A stretch of DNA of 27,141 nt from JADGHE01 sp035716025 (GCA_035716025.1 DASTKH010000040.1:1-27141); one strand, 5' to 3'. Counted from the first letter of the stretch, positions 1 through 7,811 are shown. Notes: generated by a model from the sequence alone, not told the origin. Numbers and translations: made by a program.

Positions 1-1
1 A

Positions 2-508
2 TCACATTCCGCTCCAGTCGCCGCGCGGCAGCAGCACCAAAAGATAGCTCTCGAAGATCAGGTGGCAGGCAAGCGCGGTGCCGAGCGCGACGAGGATGAC
101 GCGCGCCCAGCGCGCCCATGATCGAGGCCGCTCCAGGAGGATCTGCAGGGCGCCGACGAACAACGTCGTCGCGATGAGAAAGCCGAGCTTCGGCAGCAGC
201 AGGACATAAAGGCCGAACACCACGAAGGTCGCGACGACGAGAGGGTCGTTGGGCCGAGCCTGCGGCGCGTCGGCAGAGGGCGCGGCCGCCGCAGTGGCCT
301 GCCGCGCACCGGGAGCCCGCCGGGCGCGAAGGTCGCCGACGACGAGCATGGCGCTCAGAATCGCCATGATCGAGAGCACGACCCGCGGATAGAAGGCCGG
401 TCCGATCGGCACCATCAGCGCCGGCGGCAATCCTTGGGTCAGTACCAGGAGCCAAATGCTGATCGCGAGGCAGACAAGCCCCGCGATCCCGTCGCGCCCG
501 AGAGCCAT
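2..508 (-). CDS. tctB: Tripartite tricarboxylate transporter small membrane subunit (TctB family)
   Basis: A 168-residue integral membrane protein. Four hydrophobic stretches are visible: about residues 8-27, 38-58, 90-125 (a long stretch that may be two helices) and 135-160. This is the size and pattern of the TctB subunit of TTT carriers, which use a periplasmic binding protein and an ion gradient to import carboxylates. The phrase GPAFYPR near residues 37-43 is typical of TctB N-terminal halves. A proline/alanine-rich loop at about 65-88 separates the halves. It follows the TctC-type gene with an 18-bp gap, so the two are probably cotranscribed. The large permease tctA is expected just beyond the left edge. 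The stop codon is inside the window, so the gene is complete. The substrate cannot be told from sequence. Confidence 0.85.
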   Translation of the reverse strand: MALGRDGIAGLVCLAISIWLLVLTQGLPPALMVPIGPAFYPRVVLSIMAILSAMLVVGDLRARRAPGARQATAAAAPSADAPQARPNDPLVVATFVVFGLYVLLLPKLGFLIATTLFVGALQILLERPRSWARWARVILVALGTALACHLIFESYLLVLLPRGDWSGM

Positions 509-526
509 CGCCGAATGAGCCGCTGA

Positions 527-1483
527 TCAATGCCGCTTCAGCATACCAAGGTCCTGGGTGAGTTCCTTGGTGATCGTGTCGTCCTTCTTGAGGAATGCGG
601 CGTATTGCGTGGCGTCCATGTAGCGCACGATGGTGCCCTGCAACTTCATGTCTTCGGCGAATTTCGGCTCCTTCGCGGCCTTGGCGCAGGCTTCGCCGAG
701 CTTCGCCTTCGCGTCCTCGGGGGTGCCCTTGGGAACCATGATCCCGCGGTTCACGGCGTATTCGACGTCGTAACCGAGCTCCTTCAGGGTCGGCACGTCG
801 GGCATTTCCGGGATGCGCTGTTCCGTCATGACCGCGAGGAAGCGCAGCAGCCCGGCATCCACCTTGCTCTTCTGCGTGAGGTTGGAGTCGGCAATGTCGA
901 TATGGCCGCCGAGCAGCGCGTTCATGCGCGGGGCGGTGCCGTCATAAGGCACGTAGGTCAACGTGATTCCCGCTGCCTTGGCGGCGAGCGCGAGCGAGTA
1001 CTGGCTCGTCGAACCGAGCGAAGCGCCGGCCTTGATCTTGCCGGGATTGGCCTTGGCGTATTCGACGAGTTCCTTGTAGGTCTTCCACGGCGTCTTCGCG
1101 CCCGCGGTGATGACGGAGGGGGTGGCCGAGACGAGGCAGATCGGCTCGAAGGCCTGATCGTATTTGATGTCCGTCAGCCCCGCGTAATAGACCGAATGCA
1201 CATAATCGTGCGGGGCGAAGACGGTGTAGCCGTCGGGCTTGGCGCTTGCGGCCTCGCGTTCTCCGACCGTCCCGGACGCACCTTGGACGTTCGCAATGAC
1301 CACCGGCTGGCCGAGATGTTTCTGCAGCAGCGGCGCAAGGGCGCGGTAGATCACGTCGGTGTCGCCGCCCGCCGCCCACGGGACGATCATCTTGATCGTC
1401 CGGTCGGGATAGGACGCGCCAAGGGCGTTGCCGCCGGCGAGCCCAAGCGCCACCAGGGCGGCCAGTCCAATAAGCCTCTTCAT
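527..1483 (-). CDS. tctC: Tripartite tricarboxylate transporter substrate-binding protein (TctC/Bug family)
   Basis: A 318-residue secreted protein with a clear N-terminal signal peptide (MKRLIGLAALVALGLAGGNALGA). The mature part opens with YPDRTIKMIVPWAAGGDTD, the standard start of the Bug/TctC fold: a two-lobed periplasmic receptor binding carboxylates through main-chain contacts in two loops. The ATG at 1483 was preferred over an upstream GTG at 1501 because AAGGGA sits six bases before it and the signal peptide then starts directly. Length matches the family (about 320). It lies directly before tctB and is divergent from an amidohydrolase, which suggests uptake of a carboxylate that the amidohydrolase may act on; that link is inference. 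Bug proteins are very numerous in proteobacteria and the ligand cannot be predicted. Confidence 0.92.
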   Translation of the reverse strand: MKRLIGLAALVALGLAGGNALGASYPDRTIKMIVPWAAGGDTDVIYRALAPLLQKHLGQPVVIANVQGASGTVGEREAASAKPDGYTVFAPHDYVHSVYYAGLTDIKYDQAFEPICLVSATPSVITAGAKTPWKTYKELVEYAKANPGKIKAGASLGSTSQYSLALAAKAAGITLTYVPYDGTAPRMNALLGGHIDIADSNLTQKSKVDAGLLRFLAVMTEQRIPEMPDVPTLKELGYDVEYAVNRGIMVPKGTPEDAKAKLGEACAKAAKEPKFAEDMKLQGTIVRYMDATQYAAFLKKDDTITKELTQDLGMLKRH

Positions 1484-1760
1484 GAACGTTCCCTTTCTCA
1501 CCGGCCGGCCCGGCGCCCGCAGCGGGCGGTAGCCGGCTCATGCGGTTCCCATTCGAAGCACGACCTTGCAGTGTCGCTTAAGGCATTTTTCCGTGATCGG
1601 AGGCTCCTGTCGAGGCGGCCGTGCGGGCTTGGAAGCGAGGCCGGCAAGGACAAGGGTCGCAAATCCCCGTATAAACCGCGCGGCGGGGGGCTTGCAGGCC
1701 GCCTCTCGCGGCGGCTTTCTCAAGCCCTCACGGAACGAAAGACAGCGACAAGGATCCCTC
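1484..1760. promoter_or_regulatory. Divergent intergenic region between tctC and the amidohydrolase gene
   Basis: A 277-bp non-coding region that must hold the start signals for both directions. On the plus strand a TATAAA at 1670-1675 lies 17 bases after AGGACA (1647-1652), a plausible but weak sigma-70-like promoter for the amidohydrolase. It would place transcription start near 1682, just before the hairpin at 1688-1727. No convincing promoter was found for the tct direction, and no operator with a clear palindrome was recognised. Confidence 0.35.
1688..1727 (+). other. Long imperfect stem-loop in the amidohydrolase leader
   Basis: An outer arm GGGCTTG (1688-1694) pairs perfectly with CAAGCCC (1721-1727). 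Inside it GCCGCC (1698-1703) pairs with GGCGGC (1710-1715) around a six-base loop, and TTTCT follows the inner stem. The inner part resembles an intrinsic terminator with a short T run, lying about 45 bases before the start codon at 1761. It could be an attenuator, a transcript-stabilising 5' hairpin, or the terminator of something read from the left. No gene on the plus strand precedes it, so a leader role is more likely. Confidence 0.45.
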
Positions 1761-2792
1761 ATGACCGTGCGCACCATCGACACCCACGCCCACATCCTGG
1801 CCGACGACACGATGCGGCTGATCGCCAAGGAGGCGCCGAAGCTTGCGCCGGTTCTGGAGGACATGAAAGCCGACGTGACGACGCTCACGGTCGGCACCAC
1901 GCCCTATCGGCCTTTCATCAAAGGCGGCTGGAACATCGAGCAGCGGCTCAAGGACATGGACCGCACGCTCGTCGACGTGCAGGTGCTCTCGGCGACCCCG
2001 CAGACCTATTACTACGAGCAGGACGCCTCGGCCGGTGTCGCGCTCTCGGCGATCCAGAACGAGCAGATCGCCAAACACGTCAAGGACCACCCGGATCGCT
2101 TCCTCGGCATCGCCACGCTGCCGATGCAGGCGCCCGAGAGGGCGGCGGCCGAGTTGCGTCGGGGCATTCAGGACCTCGGCCTGCGCGGCGCGATGATCGG
2201 CTCGAACGTGAACGGAAAGAACCTCGACGATCCTTCCTTCGAAGTCTTCTGGAAGACCGCCGAGGAGCTCGACGCCTTCATCTTCATTCATCCCGTGCAC
2301 GTGGCGGGCGCCGACCGTCTCAAGGACTATTACCTGCGCAATTTCATCGGTAATCCGCTCGATACGACGATCGCGGCCGCATGCCTCGTCTTCGGCGGCG
2401 TGCTTCAGAAGTTCCCGCGGCTGACCGTCGTGCTCGCGCACGGCGGCGGTTTCGTGCCGTATCAGACCGGCCGCTGGATTCACGGCTGGCACGAGCGCAA
2501 GCCCGAGCCGCAGGCGCGGCTTAAGACCTCGCCCGAGCCGTTCATTGCCAAGCTGCGATACGATACGATTCTCCACGCAAAGGCGCAGCTCGAGTCGCTC
2601 GTCTCGTGGGTCGGCGCGCCGCGCGTCCTGCTCGGCAGCGACTATCCCTACGACATGGCGATGATGGACCTGGTGCGCCACGTGCGCTCGCTGTCGATCC
2701 CAGAGACCGACAAGGACATCATTCTCGGAACCGAGGCGGCGGAACTGCTGGAGCGACCGGCACGCCATGCCCGCAAGGCCGCGGCGCAATAG
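1761..2792 (+). CDS. Amidohydrolase family 2 protein (ACMSD-like metal-dependent hydrolase/decarboxylase)
   Basis: A 343-residue TIM-barrel metal-dependent enzyme of the amidohydrolase-2 group, which contains aminocarboxymuconate-semialdehyde decarboxylase, gamma-resorcylate decarboxylase and related enzymes. Visible metal or catalytic residues: the HxH pair H9/H11 in DTHAHIL, H177 in FIHPVH, H227 in VLAHGGG and D294 in LGSDYP. The set is complete, so the enzyme should be active. The ATG at 1761 is chosen because AAGGA lies six bases upstream and the HxH strand starts right after it. It is divergent from a TctC/TctB carrier, suggesting degradation of an imported aromatic or carboxylic acid (inference). 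Members of this group act on many substrates, and decarboxylase versus hydrolase cannot be decided from the sequence. Confidence 0.9.
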   Translation: MTVRTIDTHAHILADDTMRLIAKEAPKLAPVLEDMKADVTTLTVGTTPYRPFIKGGWNIEQRLKDMDRTLVDVQVLSATPQTYYYEQDASAGVALSAIQNEQIAKHVKDHPDRFLGIATLPMQAPERAAAELRRGIQDLGLRGAMIGSNVNGKNLDDPSFEVFWKTAEELDAFIFIHPVHVAGADRLKDYYLRNFIGNPLDTTIAAACLVFGGVLQKFPRLTVVLAHGGGFVPYQTGRWIHGWHERKPEPQARLKTSPEPFIAKLRYDTILHAKAQLESLVSWVGAPRVLLGSDYPYDMAMMDLVRHVRSLSIPETDKDIILGTEAAELLERPARHARKAAAQ

Positions 2793-2828
2793 TCATCCCG
2801 TTCTGCGCAGCCGCGCCGCCGGCGGGCG

Positions 2829-4451
2829 CTATTCGGCTGCCGCCTGCGGCGCGGGCTTCGTCCAGCGCAGCACGGGCTGCCGCGCCGCGCGCGTCTCGTC
2901 CAGGCGGCGGCGCGGCGCGTGCCACGGCGCGCCCGCAAAACGCGCCTTGTCGCCGCGTCTTGCCGCCATCGCGAGATCGCGCAGCGCAGCGATGAACAGA
3001 TCGAGCGAAGCTTTGCTCTCCGACTCCGTCGGCTCGATCAGCATCGCGCCGTGCACGACGAGCGGGAAATACACGGTCATCGGGTGAAAACCCTCGTCGA
3101 TCATCGCTTTCGCGAAATCGAGCGTGGTAAGGCCGGTCCCTTCGAGCCAGGAATCGTCGAACAGCGCCTCATGCATGCAGAAGCGGTCGCCGAAGGCGGG
3201 GGACATCAGGTCGGCCAGGCTCGCCCGCACGTAGTTGGCGTTGAGCACGGCGTCCTCGGAGGCTTGCCGCATGCCGTCGATGCCGTGCGAGAGCATGTAG
3301 GCGAGGGCGCGCACGAACATGCCCATCTGCCCGTGAAACGCGCAGATGCGGCCGATTGGCCTTCGCTCCGTCGCTCCTCCCTCTGCTTCCGACGCCATTT
3401 TCGCTCGCGCGGAAATGCGCGAAGGGGAGGCGTCCTCGGCATGTTCGATCAGGCGCCAGCCGGCGGCGTCCGCCACCACGTGCGGCAGGGGCGCGAAGGG
3501 AGCGAGCGCCGACGAGAAGGCGACGGGGCCCGCGCCCGGGCCGCCGCCGCCGTGCGGCGTCGAGAAGGTCTTGTGCAGATTGAGATGCATCGCATCGACC
3601 CCGAGATCGCCCGGCTTCACCTTGCCGACGATCGCATTGAAATTCGCGCCGTCGGCATAGAAGAAGGCGCCCGCCGCGTGCACCGCCTCGGCGATTGCTA
3701 CGACCTCGCGCTCGAACAGGCCGCAAGTGTTGGGGTTGGTCAGCATCAGGGCGGCGACTTCGGCGGAGAGGCGTTCGCGCACCGCCTGCACGCTCACGGT
3801 GCCGTCCTCGCGCGCAGGCACCGTTTCCACACGATAGCCGAGAAGCGCCGCCGTCGCGGGGTTGGTGCCGTGGGCCGATTCCGGCACCAGCACGACCGAC
3901 CGTGTCTCGCCGCGGGCGGCGAGCGCCGCCTTGATCGCCATCATCCCGGTGAGCTCGCCGTGCGCGCCGGCCTTCGGTGGCAGCGCGATCGCCGGCATGC
4001 CGGTGAGTTCGACGAGCCAGCGCGAAAGCTCCGCCATCACTTCGAGCGCGCCTTGCACTGCCGTCAAGGGGGCGAGCGGGTGCAGATCGGCGAAGCCGGG
4101 CAGGCGCGCGAGCTTCTCGTTGAGCCGCGGATTATGCTTCATGGTGCAGGAGCCGAGCGGAAACACGCCCGTATCGATGCCGAAATTCTTCTGCGATAGC
4201 CGCACGTAATGGCGCAGGGCCTCGGGCTCGGTGAGCCCGGGCAGTCCGATCGGGCTTTGGCGTTCGAGGCCGCCGAGGCGGCCGGCAAACGCCGGCGGTT
4301 CTTCAAGGTCGACGCCCGTCACGTCCGCCCGGCCGATCTCGAAGATGAGCGCCTCTTCGATTGCGAGCGCACGGTTTCCCGTGAAGGTTTCGTGCGTTGC
4401 GGAGATCGTCGCTTCGTCCGGCTCCGTCGGACGTCCCTGCCGGTTCAGCAT
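2829..4451 (-). CDS. gcvPB: Glycine dehydrogenase (decarboxylating) subunit 2, P-protein C-terminal half
   Basis: The PLP-binding half of the split P-protein. With GcvPA it decarboxylates glycine and passes the aminomethyl group to lipoyl-GcvH. The Schiff-base lysine is K294 in HLNLHKTFSTPHGGGGPG, followed by the glycine-rich loop. Other family landmarks are GVFPLGSCTMKHNPR and FHGQMGMFVRALAYM. I chose ATG 4451 (540 residues): GGAGAGG lies eight bases upstream and MLNRQGRPT resembles the usual start. An ATG at 4475, overlapping the gcvPA stop as ATGA, is an alternative adding eight residues. The odd feature is about 24 extra residues (roughly 341-364, DNA 3360-3431) between EHAED and RPIGRICAF, rich in Ala, Ser, Arg and Glu, described separately. 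The frame stays open, so the protein is probably functional. Confidence 0.95.
   Translation of the reverse strand: MLNRQGRPTEPDEATISATHETFTGNRALAIEEALIFEIGRADVTGVDLEEPPAFAGRLGGLERQSPIGLPGLTEPEALRHYVRLSQKNFGIDTGVFPLGSCTMKHNPRLNEKLARLPGFADLHPLAPLTAVQGALEVMAELSRWLVELTGMPAIALPPKAGAHGELTGMMAIKAALAARGETRSVVLVPESAHGTNPATAALLGYRVETVPAREDGTVSVQAVRERLSAEVAALMLTNPNTCGLFEREVVAIAEAVHAAGAFFYADGANFNAIVGKVKPGDLGVDAMHLNLHKTFSTPHGGGGPGAGPVAFSSALAPFAPLPHVVADAAGWRLIEHAEDASPSRISARAKMASEAEGGATERRPIGRICAFHGQMGMFVRALAYMLSHGIDGMRQASEDAVLNANYVRASLADLMSPAFGDRFCMHEALFDDSWLEGTGLTTLDFAKAMIDEGFHPMTVYFPLVVHGAMLIEPTESESKASLDLFIAALRDLAMAARRGDKARFAGAPWHAPRRRLDETRAARQPVLRWTKPAPQAAAE
3360..3431 (-). repeat. In-frame palindromic insert within gcvPB (possible RPE-like element)
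   Basis: A 72-bp stretch encoding about 24 residues (SPSRISARAKMASEAEGG and onward) that I would not expect at this point of GcvPB, where the family normally runs directly into the P-I-G-R-x-x-A-F-H segment. Its left part contains arms of a partial inverted repeat (TTCGC-TCGCGCGGAAATGCGC-GAA, about 3402-3423), and the rest is a purine-rich run on the coding strand. All three minus-strand frames stay open across it. No second copy was found in this window. The judgement that it is an insertion rests on memory of the family, not on an alignment. Confidence 0.45.
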
Positions 4452-4471
4452 GGCCGCGGCCTCTCCTGTTT

Positions 4472-5818
4472 TCATCGCAAGACCTCGCTCAGCGCGGCGA
4501 CATAGGCCGCGCGATCCGCTTCGGTGTTCACCTCGGTTGCCGCCACGACGATGAGGTCGCGCAACTCCGGCCGCGCGGGTTCGACGCGAGAAACGGGCAC
4601 CCCGCCGAGCACCCGCCGTTCGGCAAGCGCATCGATGATGCGCGCGGCATCGCCGGGCACGCGGATCGTGAATTCGTTGAAGAAGGTGTCGTTGAGCACG
4701 CTGACGCCGGGCACCGTCGCGAGCGCGTCGGCGAGCGCGACCGCGCTTGCGTGGTTCAAGCGCGCAAGTCGGCGCAGCCCCGCTTCCCCGAGCAGCGACA
4801 GGTGGATCGAGAAGGCGAGCGCACAGAGCCCCGAATTGGTGCAGATGTTCGAGGTCGCCTTCTCGCGGCGCATGTGCTGCTCGCGCGCCGAAAGCGTGAG
4901 CACATAGCCACGGCGGCCTGCGGCGTCCACCGTCTCGCCGGCAAGCCGGCCCGGCATCTGTCGCACGAATTTCTGGCGCGTGGCGAACAATCCGACATAG
5001 GGGCCGCCGAACGACAGCGGGTTGCCGAGCCCCTGTCCCTCGGCAACGACGATATCGGCGCCCATGCCGCCCGGCGGCTCCACGAGGCCGAGGGAGACGA
5101 CTTCCGTCACGACTGCGATCAGCAGCGCGCCGGCTGCGTGCGCTTGTTCGGCGAGCGGCCGCAGATCATGCAGGCGGCCGTAGAAATCCGGCGTCTGCAC
5201 GACGACGCAGGAAACCGTCTCGTCGATCGCCTGGGCCAGATCTTCGCCCCCGCGCGGCGCGGGCGCCATGGCCACGACCGCATCTTCGGCAAAGTGCGAG
5301 ATCGTCGCGATCGTCTCGCGGTAGTGCGGATGCAGGTTGCCCGAGAGAACTGCCTTGCGCCGCTTGGTCAGCCGGTGCGCCATCAGCACGGCTTCGGCGG
5401 CGGCGGTCGAACCGTCGTACATGGATGCGTTCGCCACCTCCATGCCGGTCAGCATCGCGACCTGCGTCTGGAATTCGAAGAGATATTGCAGCGTGCCCTG
5501 CGAGATTTCCGGCTGATAGGGTGTGTAGGAGGTGAGAAACTCCGAGCGCTGGATCAAGTGGTCCACACTCGCTGGGATGTGGTGCTTGTAGGCGCCGCAG
5601 CCGATGAAGAACGGCACCGCGCCGGCCGCGATGTTCCGTTCCGCCATGCGCGAGAGCCGGCGTTCGACCGCAAGCTCGCTCTGGTGCCGCGGCAAATCCG
5701 GCAGCGTGTGCAGCCGCTTGTCCGGCGGAATGTCGGCGAACAGCGCGTCGATGTCGGCAACGCCGATGCGCGCCAACATCTCGGCGCGATCATCGGACGT
5801 GAGCGGAAGATAGCGCAT
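4472..5818 (-). CDS. gcvPA: Glycine dehydrogenase (decarboxylating) subunit 1, P-protein N-terminal half
   Basis: A 448-residue subunit, the usual size of GcvPA, which forms the alpha2beta2 P-protein with GcvPB. It has the PLP-transferase fold but no Schiff-base lysine. Family landmarks are MRYLPLTSDDRAEML at the start, FIGCGAYKHHIPASVDHLIQRSEFLTSYTPYQPEISQGTLQYLFEFQT (about 70-118, read in parts), and NICTNSGLCAL near the C-terminus. GAGGA lies nine bases before the ATG. Its TGA overlaps a possible gcvPB start as ATGA, which suggests translational coupling. The 89-bp gap after gcvH contains a weak hairpin (arms at 5834-5838 and 5868-5872) but no clear promoter. Many proteobacteria have a single fused GcvP; the split form occurs in Firmicutes, Thermotoga and some alphaproteobacteria. 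Confidence 0.95.
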   Translation of the reverse strand: MRYLPLTSDDRAEMLARIGVADIDALFADIPPDKRLHTLPDLPRHQSELAVERRLSRMAERNIAAGAVPFFIGCGAYKHHIPASVDHLIQRSEFLTSYTPYQPEISQGTLQYLFEFQTQVAMLTGMEVANASMYDGSTAAAEAVLMAHRLTKRRKAVLSGNLHPHYRETIATISHFAEDAVVAMAPAPRGGEDLAQAIDETVSCVVVQTPDFYGRLHDLRPLAEQAHAAGALLIAVVTEVVSLGLVEPPGGMGADIVVAEGQGLGNPLSFGGPYVGLFATRQKFVRQMPGRLAGETVDAAGRRGYVLTLSAREQHMRREKATSNICTNSGLCALAFSIHLSLLGEAGLRRLARLNHASAVALADALATVPGVSVLNDTFFNEFTIRVPGDAARIIDALAERRVLGGVPVSRVEPARPELRDLIVVAATEVNTEADRAAYVAALSEVLR

Positions 5819-5907
5819 CGGACGTCATCCTCGGTGCGAATGCCCCGAACACCGCGAGGGGTGGGGCCGCACGACAGCGATCGAATTGGCAATCGGATGG
5901 GTTCGTC

Positions 5908-6285
5908 TCATGCCAGAGTCGCGAGAAAGCTCTTGTATTGGTCTTCGGTCATCAGTGTTTCGAGCTCGGCCGGATTCGTAAGGCGCAGCTTGAGAAACCA
6001 GCCGCGCCCCTGCGGGTCTTCGTTGACCGTTGCGGGTTGACCCTCGAGTGCCCCGTTGACCTCCACGACCGAGCCCGAGACCGGCGCATAGATTTCGCTT
6101 GCGGCCTTCACGGACTCGACCACCGCGACCTCCCCGGCCTGCGCGACGGTCTTGCCGATCTCCGGCAGCTCCACATAGACGATGTCGCCGAGCTGCGATT
6201 GCGCGTAGTCGGTAATACCGATGGTGCCGACATCGCCCTCCACGCTGATCCACTCGTGGTCCTTGGTGAAGCGGACGGTGCTCAT
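5908..6285 (-). CDS. gcvH: Glycine cleavage system H protein
   Basis: A 125-residue lipoyl-carrier protein. The lipoylated lysine is K60 in the motif VVESVKAASEIYAPVSG. The N-terminus RFTKDHEWISVEGD and the strand TIGITDYAQSQLGDIVYVELPEIG are diagnostic. Lipoylated GcvH shuttles the aminomethyl intermediate from the P-protein to the T-protein and returns dihydrolipoate for oxidation by dihydrolipoamide dehydrogenase, which is not encoded here. The start codon overlaps the gcvT stop as ATGA, giving translational coupling within the riboswitch-controlled operon. Length and motif are entirely ordinary for the family. Confidence 0.98.
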   Translation of the reverse strand: MSTVRFTKDHEWISVEGDVGTIGITDYAQSQLGDIVYVELPEIGKTVAQAGEVAVVESVKAASEIYAPVSGSVVEVNGALEGQPATVNEDPQGRGWFLKLRLTNPAELETLMTEDQYKSFLATLA

Positions 6286-7475
6286 GGGCTGGCTCCTGCG
6301 TTCGGGGATGGCGGGGTGGCGGCAGCGCGGCGGTAGCGGTGCGGCACGAAGGGCAGGGGGACGACCTCGGCGGGCAGGTCCTTGTCGCGAACCAGGAGGC
6401 GCAGCGGCGTGCCGGGCTCCGCGAAGGCGCGCGCGACATAGCCCATCGCGATGGGCCCGCCGACGGTCGGCCCGAAGCCGCCCGAGGTGATGCGGCCGAT
6501 CGGCCGCCCCTCGTCGTCGCGGATTTCCGCGCCTTCGCGCGCGGGCACGCGCCCCTCGGGCCGAATGCCGACGCGCAGGCGTGTCGGCCCTTCCGCAAGC
6601 TCGCGGGCGATGCGCGTCGCGCCCGGAAAGCCCCCTTCCTCGCGGCGGCGCCGGGGGATCGACCAGGCGAGCGTCGCTTCGACGGGGGAGGTCGTCTCGT
6701 CGATGTCATGTCCGTAGAGACAAAGACCTGCTTCGAGGCGCAGCGAGTCGCGCGCTCCAAGCCCGATCGGCTTGACCAAAGGCGAATCGAGCAGCCGCTC
6801 GGCGATGGCGACGATGCGCTTGGCGTTGACGGAGATCTCAAATCCGTCCTCGCCGGTGTAGCCCGAACGGCTGATGTGGCATTCGATCCCGGCAAAGCGC
6901 ACCGAACGCGCGCCCATGAAGGGCAGCGCGGCCGCTTCCGGCACGTGGCGTGACAGCACTTCGGCCGCCTTCGGCCCCTGCAGCGCGAGCAGTCCCCGAT
7001 GGTCGGCGCGGAGCAGCCTTACGTCGTCGGGCAGATGGGCGGCGATATGGGCGAAATCGGCCTCCTTGCGCGCCGCGTTCACGACAAGCATGAGGGCCCC
7101 GTCCTCTTCGGGCTCGGCTGGCCGGGTCACCATCAGGTCGTCGAGAATCCCGCCTTCGCTGTTGAGGAGTTGCGTATAGCGCTGGCGGCCGGGGGCAAGA
7201 CCGGCAATGTCGGCCGGCGCGAGCGCCTCGAGCGCGCGCGCGACCGTTGCATGGTCGGGGCCGACGAGGAAGGCCTGTCCCATGTGGGACACGTCGAAGA
7301 GCCCGGCATTTTCGCGCGTGTGTGCGTGCTCGGCGAGAATGCCGTCGGCATAATGCAGCGGCATTTCGTATCCCGCGAACGCGACCAGCCGCGCGCCCCG
7401 GCGCACATGCAGGTCATGCAGCGGAGTCCGGGCGAGCGGGGCGGCGGGCGCGTCTGGCGTAGGCGTATCCGGCAT
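6282..7475 (-). CDS. gcvT: Glycine cleavage system T protein (aminomethyltransferase)
   Basis: A 397-residue, tetrahydrofolate-dependent aminomethyltransferase that releases ammonia and forms 5,10-methylene-THF. Landmarks: TPLHDLHVRRGARLVAFAGYEMPLHY near the N-terminus, ENAGLFDVSHMGQ, LLSEGGILDDL-like QLLNSEGGILDDL, RSGYTGEDGFEI and a C-terminal GRITSGGFGPTVGGPIAMGYV. The ATG at 7475 is chosen because the family N-terminus begins shortly after it, and the open frame extending further upstream runs into the glycine riboswitch, which is leader RNA. GGAA lies five bases before the ATG and GGAG further up. First gene of gcvTHPAPB, so its expression is set directly by glycine sensing. A proline/alanine-rich N-terminal tail of about 15 residues is slightly unusual. 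Confidence 0.95.
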   Translation of the reverse strand: MPDTPTPDAPAAPLARTPLHDLHVRRGARLVAFAGYEMPLHYADGILAEHAHTRENAGLFDVSHMGQAFLVGPDHATVARALEALAPADIAGLAPGRQRYTQLLNSEGGILDDLMVTRPAEPEEDGALMLVVNAARKEADFAHIAAHLPDDVRLLRADHRGLLALQGPKAAEVLSRHVPEAAALPFMGARSVRFAGIECHISRSGYTGEDGFEISVNAKRIVAIAERLLDSPLVKPIGLGARDSLRLEAGLCLYGHDIDETTSPVEATLAWSIPRRRREEGGFPGATRIARELAEGPTRLRVGIRPEGRVPAREGAEIRDDEGRPIGRITSGGFGPTVGGPIAMGYVARAFAEPGTPLRLLVRDKDLPAEVVPLPFVPHRYRRAAATPPSPNAGASP

Positions 7476-7530
7476 CTCGGTTCCAGCGCTCCAGAGGATC
7501 CGCTCCCGGACAAGGCGGTCCGGTCGCGCC

Positions 7531-7728
7531 CCCTCTGTCACGGAACCTGAGAGATTTCGCCGCGCCAAGGAGGCGCGCGGCCTACTCCGTCGGTGAGCCT
7601 GCGCGAATCGGCTGCGCGGGCTGCTTTCCAGAGGCTCATCCCCCTGCGGTCCTTTTGCCTGAGCGTTTCCGGGGCGGTTGCGCCTTCGGCTCCGGCGCTG
7701 CGGCGCCGGTCTCTCCCGCAGGGATCGT
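7531..7728 (-). ncRNA. Tandem glycine riboswitch controlling the gcv operon
   Basis: Two glycine-type aptamers lie back to back upstream of gcvT. Aptamer 1 (about 7641-7725) has GGGAGAG, then GCCGAAGGCGCAACC and AAACGCTCAGGCAAAAGGACCG. Its P1 stem is CCCTGCGG (7718-7725) pairing with CCGCAGGG. Aptamer 2 (about 7531-7634) has CTCTGGAAAGC, CACCGACGGAGTAGGC and GAAATCTCTCAGGTTCCGTGACAGAGG, with P1 formed by CCTCTGG (7628-7634) and CAGAGGG (7531-7537). The linker is about six bases. These are the conserved cores of the gcvT riboswitch class, which in known cases turns glycine-cleavage genes on at high glycine. A hairpin CCGGAC-CGCCTT-GTCCGG (7506-7523) lies between aptamer 2 and gcvT. Confidence 0.95.
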
Positions 7729-7739
7729 ATGAGGGGCCG

Positions 7740-7767
7740 ATCCTATTGCCGCCTATCGCCAAGTCAA
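7740..7767 (-). promoter_or_regulatory. Sigma-70-like promoter of the gcv operon
   Basis: On the minus strand TTGACT (7762-7767, -35) and TAGGAT (7740-7745, -10) are separated by 16 bases. Both hexamers are close to consensus. Transcription would start near 7730-7734, a few bases before the P1 stem of the first glycine aptamer, exactly where a riboswitch transcript should begin. That positional agreement is the main support. Confidence 0.7.
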
Positions 7768-7811
7768 CGGCAAAGCCGGCCGCGCCTGGGGGCGCGTTGA
7801 GGCGGATCGTA

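Noticed and set aside
530..2353. A 607-codon plus-strand frame spanning tctC, the divergent region and half of the amidohydrolase
   Set aside because: It covers two real genes in other frames and has no recognisable domain.
5834..5872. Weak hairpin in the gcvH-gcvPA gap, considered as an internal terminator
   Set aside because: Only five and four base-pair arms with mismatches and no T run; not enough to call.
4397..6040. A 547-codon plus-strand frame opposite gcvPA
   Set aside because: Low-complexity Arg/His/Ala-rich translation, opposite a conserved gene; no ribosome-binding site or family resemblance.
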